Part shown: positions 1 through 4,495 of the stretch, piece after piece
Layout of the letters: each line of letters starts with the position of its first letter
How positions within the stretch are numbered: the first letter of the stretch is position 1
Assembly: GCA_944364705.1 (NCBI GenBank)
Contig: CALVWH010000095.1
Span: 1-5,193, forward strand
Source: an uncultured Bacilli bacterium
Lineage (GTDB): Bacteria > Bacillota_I > Bacilli_A > RF39 > UBA660
Direction: 5' to 3'
DNA length: 5,193 bases
Program-made: the position numbers and the translations under genes
Notes under the pieces: generated by a model
What the model saw: only the letters and a program-made list of their open reading frames with translations
The model's database searches: none
What the model was told of the DNA's origin: nothing

Positions 1-29
1 ATACATTCATCACGTGCAATTTTTGCCAG
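1..29 (-). CDS. rplL: 50S ribosomal protein L7/L12, N-terminal fragment (partial)
   Basis: Only the first nine codons and two bases of the tenth are present before the left edge. They read (start)-A-K-I-A-R-D-E-C-I, which resembles the usual L7/L12 opening M-A-K-x-T-x-D-E-F-I. L7/L12 forms the dimers of the ribosomal stalk, bound to the C-terminal helix of L10, and recruits translational GTPases. The position straight after rplJ is the universal one. An ideal ribosome binding site lies seven bases upstream, so the start is fixed at bases 29-27, but that codon reads CTG instead of ATG. The Cys at position 9, where Phe is usual, differs from Phe by a single base. Both oddities fit base errors at a contig end, though a real CTG start cannot be excluded. 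Identity rests on few residues plus context. Confidence 0.7.
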
Positions 30-36
30 TTTCTAT

Positions 37-44
37 TCCTCCTT
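37..44 (-). promoter_or_regulatory. Ribosome binding site of rplL
   Basis: Read on the minus strand this is AAGGAGGA, a near-perfect Shine-Dalgarno sequence. It ends seven bases before the CTG at 29-27. It decides the rplL start, because no ATG, GTG or TTG lies at a usable distance in the L7/L12 frame. It overlaps the degraded L10 tail, where an rplJ stop codon would normally be expected just before or within this stretch. Confidence 0.8.
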
Positions 45-48
45 CTCT

Positions 49-129
49 TTTTAAATTTTTACTATATAATCCCAAACAAATCGATAAATACATAACTGTT
101 CACATAAGTTCATATGCAAGCATAGTAAG
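49..129 (-). other. rplJ: Out-of-ORF remainder of rplJ (L10 C-terminal helix), interrupted by in-frame TGA
   Basis: Continuing in the L10 frame past the TGA at 132-130, the translation is L-T-M-L-A-Y-E-L-M, then a second TGA at 102-100, then T-V-M-Y-L-S-I-C-L-G-L-Y-S-K-N-L. This matches the usual L10 ending, where S-R-E-G-L-L-T-M-L-A is followed by a hydrophobic helix and a lysine-rich tail that binds L7/L12 dimers. The frame is kept throughout, so substitutions, not indels, broke it. The first TGA stands where Leu is expected (TTA or TTG, one base away). The second stands where Gly is typical (GGA, one base away). No stop then occurs in this frame until 12-10, inside rplL. I read this as one gene carrying errors, not as a separate coding region. 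Confidence 0.65.
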
Positions 130-534
130 TCATCCTTCTCTTGATGGGATTGCTGCAATTTTCTTTAAATCTTCGATTTCTGTGATTTTTCCTTCAACGA
201 TTCCGACTTTCATTTCTAAAAGGTTGTGATCTTTTGCGAAATCATTTACTAGTTTGATTGGAGTAACTGCATCAGCTCCAAAAGCAAGTACTTTTGGTCC
301 TTCTAAAGTCATTCCTAAATCAATATTTAAATCGTTTAGTGCTCTTGTCGTAAGTGTGTTTTTATACACTTTAAGTTCACAATCATTTTCTCTTAATTTT
401 CTTCTAAGTTCGGTAAGTTCTGCAGTAGAAAGTCCATTGTTATCGAACCATACAACCGAAGCAGAATTTTGAATGTTTGAAGAAATTTCATCGATTGTTT
501 CTTGCTTACGTTCCAAAATTTTCTTATTTGCCAT
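130..534 (-). CDS. rplJ: 50S ribosomal protein L10, C-terminally interrupted
   Basis: L10 is the base of the ribosomal stalk. Its N-terminal domain (about residues 1-132) binds 23S rRNA next to L11, and its C-terminal helix carries the L7/L12 dimers. The open frame gives 134 residues where the family usually has about 165-175. Typical features are the N-terminal basic segment M-A-N-K-K-I-L, the strand S-V-V-W-F (25-30), the helix T-A-E-L-T-E-L-R-R-K-L-R (37-48), the segment V-Y-K-N-T-L (56-61), and I-P-S-R-E-G (129-134) directly before the stop. The stop at 132-130 falls where the family continues Leu-Leu-T-M-L-A, so the stalk-binding helix would be missing. Such a product could not anchor L7/L12, which makes a natural truncation unlikely. 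A strong AAAAGGAGG lies six bases before the ATG. Expression is probably controlled by the upstream promoter and L10 leader. Confidence 0.93.
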   Translation of the reverse strand: MANKKILERKQETIDEISSNIQNSASVVWFDNNGLSTAELTELRRKLRENDCELKVYKNTLTTRALNDLNIDLGMTLEGPKVLAFGADAVTPIKLVNDFAKDHNLLEMKVGIVEGKITEIEDLKKIAAIPSREG

Positions 535-565
535 AGATAACCTCCTTTTCTTTCGGTTAACATAG

Positions 566-595
566 AAAAGTCTCTATGAAATTCCCATAGAGACT
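566..595 (-). terminator. Attenuator hairpin of the L10 leader
   Basis: On the minus strand AGTCTCTATG (595-586) pairs perfectly with CATAGAGACT (578-569) around a seven-base loop and is followed by a short T run (TTTT, then C). The 10-base-pair stem with a short U tract just before the rplJ ribosome binding site is the expected place for the L10-leader terminator. The U tract is short, so read-through when L10 is scarce would be easy. The effect could also be partly on translation. Confidence 0.75.
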
Positions 596-661
596 CGAAA
601 GATTTATCTTATCCTCGGTAGGAAATTAAGCATTTCGCACCTACTGTCTACGGTAACTTTC
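566..661 (-). ncRNA. L10 leader (ribosomal protein L10 autoregulatory element)
   Basis: The minus strand between rplA and rplJ holds the conserved L10-leader core: GTTACCGTAGACAGTAGGTG near 657-638, then TGCTTAATTTCCTACCGAGG near 632-613. The core folds as GUAGG pairing with CCUAC, with inner AAAU/AUUU pairs and a small bulge. In Firmicutes the L10-L12 complex binds this leader and lowers expression of rplJ-rplL by transcription attenuation. Consistent with that, a terminator-like hairpin follows and a strong ribosome binding site lies just behind it. Recognition is from the conserved core and its position. I could not run a covariance model. Confidence 0.92.
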
Positions 662-672
662 AAAACAAATTC

Positions 673-701
673 ATTATACCACAGTTTTTTCTAAAAGTCA
701 A
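673..701 (-). promoter_or_regulatory. Promoter for rplJ-rplL (-35 inside the end of rplA)
   Basis: The minus strand reads TTGACT (701-696), a 17-base spacer, then TATAAT (678-673). A TG one base before the -10 makes it an extended -10. It is close to the sigma-A consensus. The -35 box overlaps the last sense codons of rplA and the spacer covers its stop. Transcription should start near 666, a few bases before the L10-leader core, so rplJ-rplL can be made independently of rplK-rplA. Confidence 0.88.
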
Positions 702-1386
702 AACTATTGATATCTACTTTAATTCCAGGACCCATTGTTGAAGAAATTGCTACATTCTTCATATAAGTTCCTTTTACAGCAGCTGGTTTAATTTTGTTAA
801 TTAAAGATACAAAGGCTTTGATATTTTCTACAAGTTTTTGATCTTCAAAAGATACTTTTCCAACAAGAGCATGAATATTTCCATAACTATCGGTACGATA
901 TTCTACTCTACCTTTTTTAACATCTTCTACTGCTTTTTTAACATCCGTTGTAACGGTTCCTGTTTTTGGGTTTGGCATAAGTCCTTTTGGACCTAAAATA
1001 CGTCCTAATTTTCCAAGTTTTGGCATCATATCAGGAGTTGCGATCATAACATCGAATCCAAACCAATTTTCTTTTTCAATTTTTTCTAGCATATCCATAT
1101 CACCAACGAAATCTGCTCCAGCAGCTTTGGCAATTTCAGCATTTTCTCCTTTAGCAATTACAAGAACGGTTTTTGATTTTCCAATTCCATTTGGAAGAAC
1201 CATAGCTCCACGTAATTGTTGATCAGCTTTTCTCGTATCTAGATTTAATCTTATAGCAATCTCTACCGAAGAGTCAAATTTTGTTACTGCTGTTTGTTTC
1301 ACTAATTTTACTGCTTCTTCGATGCTATAAGCTTTATTTTTTTCAAAGCTTTTGCTAGCTTCTAAATATTTTTTTCCTCTTTTCAT
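691..1386 (-). CDS. rplA: 50S ribosomal protein L1
   Basis: L1 binds 23S rRNA helices 76-78 to form the mobile L1 stalk, which helps release tRNA from the E site. In many bacteria it also represses its own mRNA. The 231-residue length is typical. The N-terminus M-K-R-G-K-K-Y is normal, and the family signature G-L-M-P-N-P-K-T-G-T sits at 135-144. The usual two-part fold is visible: residues 1 to about 67 and 160-231 form domain I, with domain II inserted between. The ending M-G-P-G-I-K-V-D-I-N also fits. AAGGAGG lies seven bases before the ATG, and the stop is TAG. It follows rplK by 61 bases. That gap holds an L1-like RNA hairpin abutting the ribosome binding site, so feedback on translation is likely (inference). 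Confidence 0.99.
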   Translation of the reverse strand: MKRGKKYLEASKSFEKNKAYSIEEAVKLVKQTAVTKFDSSVEIAIRLNLDTRKADQQLRGAMVLPNGIGKSKTVLVIAKGENAEIAKAAGADFVGDMDMLEKIEKENWFGFDVMIATPDMMPKLGKLGRILGPKGLMPNPKTGTVTTDVKKAVEDVKKGRVEYRTDSYGNIHALVGKVSFEDQKLVENIKAFVSLINKIKPAAVKGTYMKNVAISSTMGPGIKVDINSFDF

Positions 1387-1399
1387 ATTTCTTCCTCCT

Positions 1400-1431
1400 T
1401 ATGTGGTTCTGCGGATTTTTCCTCCCACATA
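1400..1431 (-). promoter_or_regulatory. Putative L1-binding hairpin before rplA
   Basis: On the minus strand TATGTGG (1431-1425) pairs with CCACATA (1406-1400). They enclose GAGGAAAAATCCGCAGAA, in which GGA and TCC can form a short inner stem. The strand pair GTGGGAGG and GAACCAC also occurs in the element before rplK. The last paired base is the first base of the rplA Shine-Dalgarno sequence (1394-1400), so protein bound here would hinder ribosome loading. L1 is known to recognise an mRNA mimic of its 23S rRNA site in many bacteria. That this particular hairpin is an L1 site is inference from position and the shared motif. Confidence 0.62.
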
Positions 1432-1447
1432 GGTTTACACCTATATG

Positions 1448-1876
1448 TTATTCTTCTACTTCAATACCCATGTTTTCGGCAGTACCTTTAACCGTTTTCA
1501 TAGCTTCGTCCAAAGTATAACAATTTAAATCTGGCAATTTTGTTTCAGCGATTTCTTTTACTTGTTCTTTTGTAAGTTTTCCGACAATCTCTTTTTTTCC
1601 TTTGGTTGAACCTTTTTTAACATTTGCCACTTTTTTGATTAAGAATGGAGTTGGTGGAGTTTTAATTACGAAATCGAAGGTACGATCTTCATAAATCGTA
1701 ATAACAACTGGTAAAATATCTCCCATTTTATCTCTAGTTGCATCGTTATATTTTGTACAGAATTCTTGCAAATTAATCCCTGCTGGTCCTAATACTGTTC
1801 CAACTGGTGGAGCTGGAGTAGCCTTTCCTGCAGGAATTTGTAATTTAATTATTTTTGTAACTTGTTTTTTGGCCAC
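1448..1876 (-). CDS. rplK: 50S ribosomal protein L11
   Basis: L11 binds the 23S rRNA GTPase-centre region at the base of the L10-L12 stalk and takes part in factor binding and stringent-response signalling. The 142-residue length is standard. Family signs are A-K-K-x-V-x-x-I-I-K-L-Q-I-P-A-G-K-A-T-P-A-P-P-V-G at the N-terminus, E-F-C-T-K-Y-N near 38-44, K-T-P-P near 72-75, and K-L-P-D-L-N close to 115-120. The GTG at 1876-1874 is chosen as the start. It gives the normal V/M-A-K-K opening and lies eight bases after a perfect GGAGG. A GTG at 1885 would overlap that ribosome binding site and add three residues with no family counterpart. The N-terminal G-T-V-L-G-P replaces the more usual G-P-A-L-G-Q, a mild divergence. 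It is the first gene of the rplK-rplA unit. Confidence 0.99.
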   Translation of the reverse strand: MAKKQVTKIIKLQIPAGKATPAPPVGTVLGPAGINLQEFCTKYNDATRDKMGDILPVVITIYEDRTFDFVIKTPPTPFLIKKVANVKKGSTKGKKEIVGKLTKEQVKEIAETKLPDLNCYTLDEAMKTVKGTAENMGIEVEE

Positions 1877-1882
1877 GAAAAA

Positions 1883-1890
1883 CACCTCCT
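1883..1890 (-). promoter_or_regulatory. Ribosome binding site deciding the rplK start
   Basis: The minus strand reads AGGAGGTG. The GGAGG (1889-1885) overlaps the upstream in-frame GTG at 1885-1883, so that codon cannot serve as the start. The spacing of eight bases points to the GTG at 1876. Confidence 0.85.
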
Positions 1891-1907
1891 ATAAATTCTT
1901 TTTCGTG

Positions 1908-1956
1908 AGTGGTTCAAGTAGCATCTGATCCGCTTACAGATGGTATGCCTCCCACT
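1908..1956 (-). promoter_or_regulatory. Putative L1-binding leader element before rplK
   Basis: The minus strand forms an outer helix AGTGG (1956-1952) with CCACT (1912-1908) and an inner helix CATCTG (1942-1937) with CAGATG (1927-1922). The inner helix is capped by TAAGCGGAT. The asymmetric internal loop between the helices carries GAGGCATAC on one side and CTACTTGAA on the other. A leader with two helices and a purine-rich internal loop ahead of rplK-rplA is the classical place for L1 feedback, with RNA resembling the L1 site of 23S rRNA. The element sits 18 bases upstream of the rplK ribosome binding site. Assignment to L1 is from position and form. Confidence 0.7.
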
Positions 1957-1988
1957 AAAAAACCATATATAAAATATATAGCGATTTA

Positions 1989-2017
1989 ACTATATCACAT
2001 TTTTTCTAAATTGTCTA
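1989..2017 (-). promoter_or_regulatory. Promoter for rplK-rplA
   Basis: The minus strand reads TAGACA (2017-2012), a 17-base spacer, then TATAGT (1994-1989), with TG one base before the -10. Transcription should start near 1982, giving a leader of roughly 105 bases. It lies just after the nusG terminator, so rplK-rplA forms a unit separate from secE-nusG. Confidence 0.85.
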
Positions 2018-2036
2018 GCTTTTTTTGTTTATAACG

Positions 2037-2058
2037 AAAAAAATGGCAAATGCCACTT
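2037..2058 (-). terminator. Intrinsic terminator after nusG
   Basis: Starting at the last base of the nusG stop, AAGTGGC (2058-2052) pairs with GCCATTT (2047-2041), including one G-U pair, around the four-base loop ATTT. A run of seven T follows (2043-2037, shared in part with the stem). The stem is short but the U tract is good. It would separate secE-nusG from the rplK promoter. Confidence 0.7.
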
Positions 2059-2588
2059 TATGATTGTACTTTTTCAATTTCCGTAAATTCTAATTCTACT
2101 ACAGTTTCTTGACCAAACAAATCTAAAATAACTTCTAATTTTTGATTTTCTAAATCAATGGATTTAATTTTTCCAAACATTCCACTAAATGGTCCACTAA
2201 CAACTTTTACTGCGTCGTTTTCTTTTAGATCGTTAACCGCATCAATTCTAGAAATACCCATACTTCCTAAAATGCGATCTACTTCTTGAGGTGTTAATGG
2301 AAATGGTTTTGCTCCTTTTCCAGAAGAACCAATAAATCCAGTAACTCCAGGAGTATTACGAACAATAAACCAAGCTTCATCGGTCATAACCATTTCAACA
2401 AGAATATACCCTGGAAACATTTTCTTTACTTTTTCTTTTCCATTGCTATCAACTTCAGTTTGTTCGGGAACGATAACTCGAAAAATATAATCTTCCATTC
2501 CCATAGAACTTGCACGCATTTCTAGTTTTTCTTTTACTTCGTTTTCATGTCCTGAATATGTGTTAACAACATACCATTCTTTTTCCAT
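2058..2588 (-). CDS. nusG: Transcription termination/antitermination protein NusG
   Basis: NusG binds the RNA polymerase clamp, modulates pausing and elongation, and can couple polymerase to the ribosome through S10 or to Rho. At 176 residues it has the standard length for a two-domain NusG. The N-terminal NGN domain shows W-Y-V-V-N-T-Y-S-G-H-E (5-15), F-P-G-Y-I-L-V-E-M (58-66) and V-R-N-T-P-G-V-T-G-F-I-G (76-87). The C-terminal KOW domain shows D-A-V-K-V-V-S-G-P-F-S-G-M-F-G-K-I (125-141). It lies nine bases after secE. Its ribosome binding site, GGGAG, is modest and uses the last G of the secE TAG stop, which suggests translational coupling. The stop is TAA, overlapped at its last base by the terminator stem. 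Confidence 0.99.
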   Translation of the reverse strand: MEKEWYVVNTYSGHENEVKEKLEMRASSMGMEDYIFRVIVPEQTEVDSNGKEKVKKMFPGYILVEMVMTDEAWFIVRNTPGVTGFIGSSGKGAKPFPLTPQEVDRILGSMGISRIDAVNDLKENDAVKVVSGPFSGMFGKIKSIDLENQKLEVILDLFGQETVVELEFTEIEKVQS

Positions 2589-2597
2589 TGTCTCTCC

Positions 2598-2777
2598 CTA
2601 CTTTCCTAATGAATTTAAAAAGGCTAATAAAAGATCGGTTCCAGTAAAAAATAAAGCAAAAATAAAAATAAAAGCTAACGTGGCAGTTCCATAAATTCTC
2701 ATATCTTTTTTCGAAGGAAAACGTACTCGTTTCATTTCTTCTTTTACACCAATAAAAAATTTCGCAATTTTCTTCAT
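2598..2777 (-). CDS. secE: Preprotein translocase subunit SecE
   Basis: SecE is the small essential subunit of the SecYEG channel, clamping SecY in the cytoplasmic membrane. The 59-residue single-span form is typical of Gram-positives. Residues 1-28 form the amphipathic surface helix with the family motif V-K-E-E-M-K-R-V-R-F-P-S-K-K-D. One transmembrane segment follows at about 31-55. The Phe in R-F-P-S replaces a usually conserved Trp. The ATG at 2777-2775 is preferred, because GAGG lies eight bases upstream, while the GTG at 2786 overlaps that site. The gene precedes nusG as in most bacteria. The rpmG (L33) gene often found just upstream is absent here. It has its own promoter. Confidence 0.97.
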   Translation of the reverse strand: MKKIAKFFIGVKEEMKRVRFPSKKDMRIYGTATLAFIFIFALFFTGTDLLLAFLNSLGK

Positions 2778-2783
2778 GTTCAA

Positions 2784-2790
2784 CACCTCA
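2784..2790 (-). promoter_or_regulatory. Ribosome binding site deciding the secE start
   Basis: The minus strand reads TGAGGTG, eight bases before the ATG at 2777. The alternative in-frame GTG at 2786-2784 is part of this site, so a three-residue N-terminal extension is unlikely. Confidence 0.75.
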
Positions 2791-2833
2791 TTTTTTTCAA
2801 AATAAAAACACCTTTCCGTGCCCCATTAAGCAC

Positions 2834-2862
2834 ATCTTATCATAATCAAATTTCTTTGTCAA
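2834..2862 (-). promoter_or_regulatory. Promoter for secE-nusG
   Basis: The minus strand reads TTGACA (2862-2857), the exact consensus -35, then a 17-base spacer and TAAGAT (2839-2834) with TG one base upstream. The start of transcription is expected near 2827, leaving a leader of about 50 bases. The -35 lies only a few bases after the stop of the upstream gene, and no terminator separates them, so some read-through from priA-fmt is possible. Confidence 0.9.
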
Positions 2863-2865
2863 CCT

Positions 2866-3525
2866 TTATTCTAACAATTCTTCTTCTTTTATTTTATTAT
2901 AGTCTGAATATGTAATTTCTATGATAAATTGTTGATATTCGGTTAAATCAAGTACAACGTTTTGAACGTTTTCTTTTTCTTTGATCGTCAAAAGAACCTT
3001 TCCAGGAATTTCTTCTTTTTCTTTATAAATTTTTGAAAAAGAAGAGATTGGAATTTCATACTGAACTTCTTTTTCTCCGCTTTGATACTCAGTCGTATAA
3101 ACTTCTTCTCCAAGGTCTTTCATTTTTTCAATTTTTTCTAAGGTTAGATTTTCAAAAGGAATGGAAAACGTTGTCTCTTGCCAAGATTCTCCATTTTCTT
3201 CATATAAAAGATCATCTTCCATATAATATTCTTTTTGTAGTGGCATGACCAAAAACGTATGAACTTGATTTACCCGTTTTTCTTCTACTGTAAGTTCTTT
3301 TATTGGTTCGTCTGCTTCTTCGGTATACGTAATCTGATACGTTGCTGCATAATTTGTTTGTGTTTTTGGATCTTCCTTAGGTTCTGAAGGAATTTCTTCT
3401 TCTGGATGAAACTGAAACATTGTAAATATAAATAAGAAAAATAAAAAATAAAAAGGAAAAACAATCAAAGCTTTATGTTTAGGCTCTCGGTACCACGTTC
3501 GAAAGTCTTTTATTTTCTTCCACAT
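2866..3525 (-). CDS. Membrane-anchored protein of unknown function, coupled to fmt
   Basis: I do not recognise this 219-residue protein. It starts with a basic cytoplasmic stretch (K3, K4, K6, R9, R13, K16, K18). A strongly hydrophobic Phe-rich segment at about 19-38 follows, then an acidic, Pro-containing linker (41-56). The rest (about 57-219) is soluble, acidic and rich in Glu, Lys and Tyr, with alternating hydrophobic residues that suggest beta strands. By the positive-inside rule the large part should face outside, tethered by an uncleaved signal anchor. There is no lipobox, and I see no catalytic motif. Its ATG shares one base with the fmt stop (TAATG) and has no clear ribosome binding site, so translation probably depends on ribosomes finishing fmt. 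Eight in-frame neighbours and codon use are consistent with a real gene. No function is assigned. Confidence 0.9.
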   Translation of the reverse strand: MWKKIKDFRTWYREPKHKALIVFPFYFLFFLFIFTMFQFHPEEEIPSEPKEDPKTQTNYAATYQITYTEEADEPIKELTVEEKRVNQVHTFLVMPLQKEYYMEDDLLYEENGESWQETTFSIPFENLTLEKIEKMKDLGEEVYTTEYQSGEKEVQYEIPISSFSKIYKEKEEIPGKVLLTIKEKENVQNVVLDLTEYQQFIIEITYSDYNKIKEEELLE

Positions 3526-4478
3526 TATTCAAATACTTTGGATGGCAAATCGGTATGACCATGAATAAAATCAATGGCTTTCATTTTTCCTTTTCCTTCT
3601 GGTTGAATTTCAGCCAAAATAATTTCTCCATTGGATACTTTAACCCCAATTCCTTCTTCATATAAATTCGTCACTTGTCCGTTTAATAATTCTGGAAAAT
3701 AGTTTTCGGTTTCATAAACTTTCCAAACTTTCATAATTTTTCCATCAAGGAAACAATAAGCACCTGGGAAAGAATTTAATCCACGAACTTGAAGACTAAT
3801 GTTTCGCTTGGTACTAGAAAAATCGATTTTTTCATCTTTTCTAGTAATATTAAATGCATATGTTGCTTCGCTTTCTTCTTGTTTTGTTCGAGGTGCGGTT
3901 TGATCAATAATCGATGGTAAAGTTTCTAAAAGTAAATCTCGTCCTAAGATACTTAATTTATCATGTAACGTTGACGTGGTATCTTCCTCAGTAATTTCGA
4001 TTTCTTTTTGCGTAATGATATCTCCAGCATCCATTTTTACATCCATATCCATAATGGTAACTCCGGTTTTTTTGAAGCCATTCATAATCGCTCGATGAAT
4101 TGGGGCTCCTCCACGAAGTTTTGGAAGTAAAGACGCATGAACATTAATACAAGCAATGTTTACTGCTTTTAAAATTTGTATTGGCAAGATTTGTCCATAA
4201 GCACAAGTAATAATTAAATCTGGTTTTTGTAAAACGATTTCATTTGCGATTTCGGTAATCTTTTCTGGTTGATAAACTAAAATATTATGTTTTAAAGCAA
4301 CTTCTTTTACTGGAGTTGGTAAAAACCCATGTTTACCTTTCTTCCGGTCTGGTTGGGTAACGACTGCTTTTACTTTATATTTTTGAATCAATCCTTCTAA
4401 AATTGGAACAGCAAAATCTGGCGTTCCCATAAAAATAATTTGTAATGGTTTTGTTACTTCGATTTCTTCTAAATTCAT
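3525..4478 (-). CDS. fmt: Methionyl-tRNA formyltransferase
   Basis: Fmt transfers a formyl group from 10-formyltetrahydrofolate to Met on initiator tRNA, making fMet-tRNA for translation initiation. The 317-residue length is normal. The N-terminal catalytic Rossmann-like domain (about 10-205) shows I-I-F-M-G-T-P-D-F-A-V-P (14-25), the catalytic Asn112 and His114 in I-N-V-H-A-S-L-L-P, R-G-G-A-P-I-H-R-A-I (122-131), and Asp150 in M-D-A-G-D. The C-terminal tRNA-binding domain (about 215-317) includes R-G-L-N-S-F-P-G-A (232-240). TAAGGAGG lies only four bases before the ATG, slightly close, but no other usable start fits. It follows priA by 33 bases with no terminator, and its stop overlaps the next gene. 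The deformylase gene (def), often between priA and fmt in Firmicutes, is missing at this place. Confidence 0.98.
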   Translation of the reverse strand: MNLEEIEVTKPLQIIFMGTPDFAVPILEGLIQKYKVKAVVTQPDRKKGKHGFLPTPVKEVALKHNILVYQPEKITEIANEIVLQKPDLIITCAYGQILPIQILKAVNIACINVHASLLPKLRGGAPIHRAIMNGFKKTGVTIMDMDVKMDAGDIITQKEIEITEEDTTSTLHDKLSILGRDLLLETLPSIIDQTAPRTKQEESEATYAFNITRKDEKIDFSSTKRNISLQVRGLNSFPGAYCFLDGKIMKVWKVYETENYFPELLNGQVTNLYEEGIGVKVSNGEIILAEIQPEGKGKMKAIDFIHGHTDLPSKVFE

Positions 4479-4495
4479 AGTTCCTCCTTAGGTTT

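Noticed and set aside
130..132. Recoding of TGA as Trp or Gly in rplJ
   Set aside because: The two TGA codons stand at expected Leu and Gly positions, not at one shared residue. No other gene uses TGA, and Trp is always TGG. Contig-end errors explain the region more simply.
14..229. Plus-strand open frame of 71 codons at the left end
   Set aside because: It lies antisense to rplJ and the rplJ-rplL junction, has no ribosome binding site, and its composition follows the opposite strand. It is a shadow of rplJ.
254..472. Plus-strand open frame of 72 codons
   Set aside because: It is fully antisense to the well-conserved rplJ N-terminal domain, with Ser/Leu-rich shadow composition and no start signals.
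2816..2833. Possible hairpin GTGC...GCAC in the secE leader
   Set aside because: Its 5' arm lies before the expected transcription start near 2827, so it would not be fully transcribed. It has only four strong pairs.
2787..2833. Small rpmG (L33) gene before secE
   Set aside because: The gap between the promoter and secE is about 50 bases, far too short for the ~49-codon rpmG, and no matching peptide is seen in any frame.
3033..3248. Plus-strand open frame of 71 codons
   Set aside because: It is antisense to the unknown membrane-anchored gene and has no ribosome binding site or promoter. The minus-strand gene has a signal anchor, coupling to fmt and full length.
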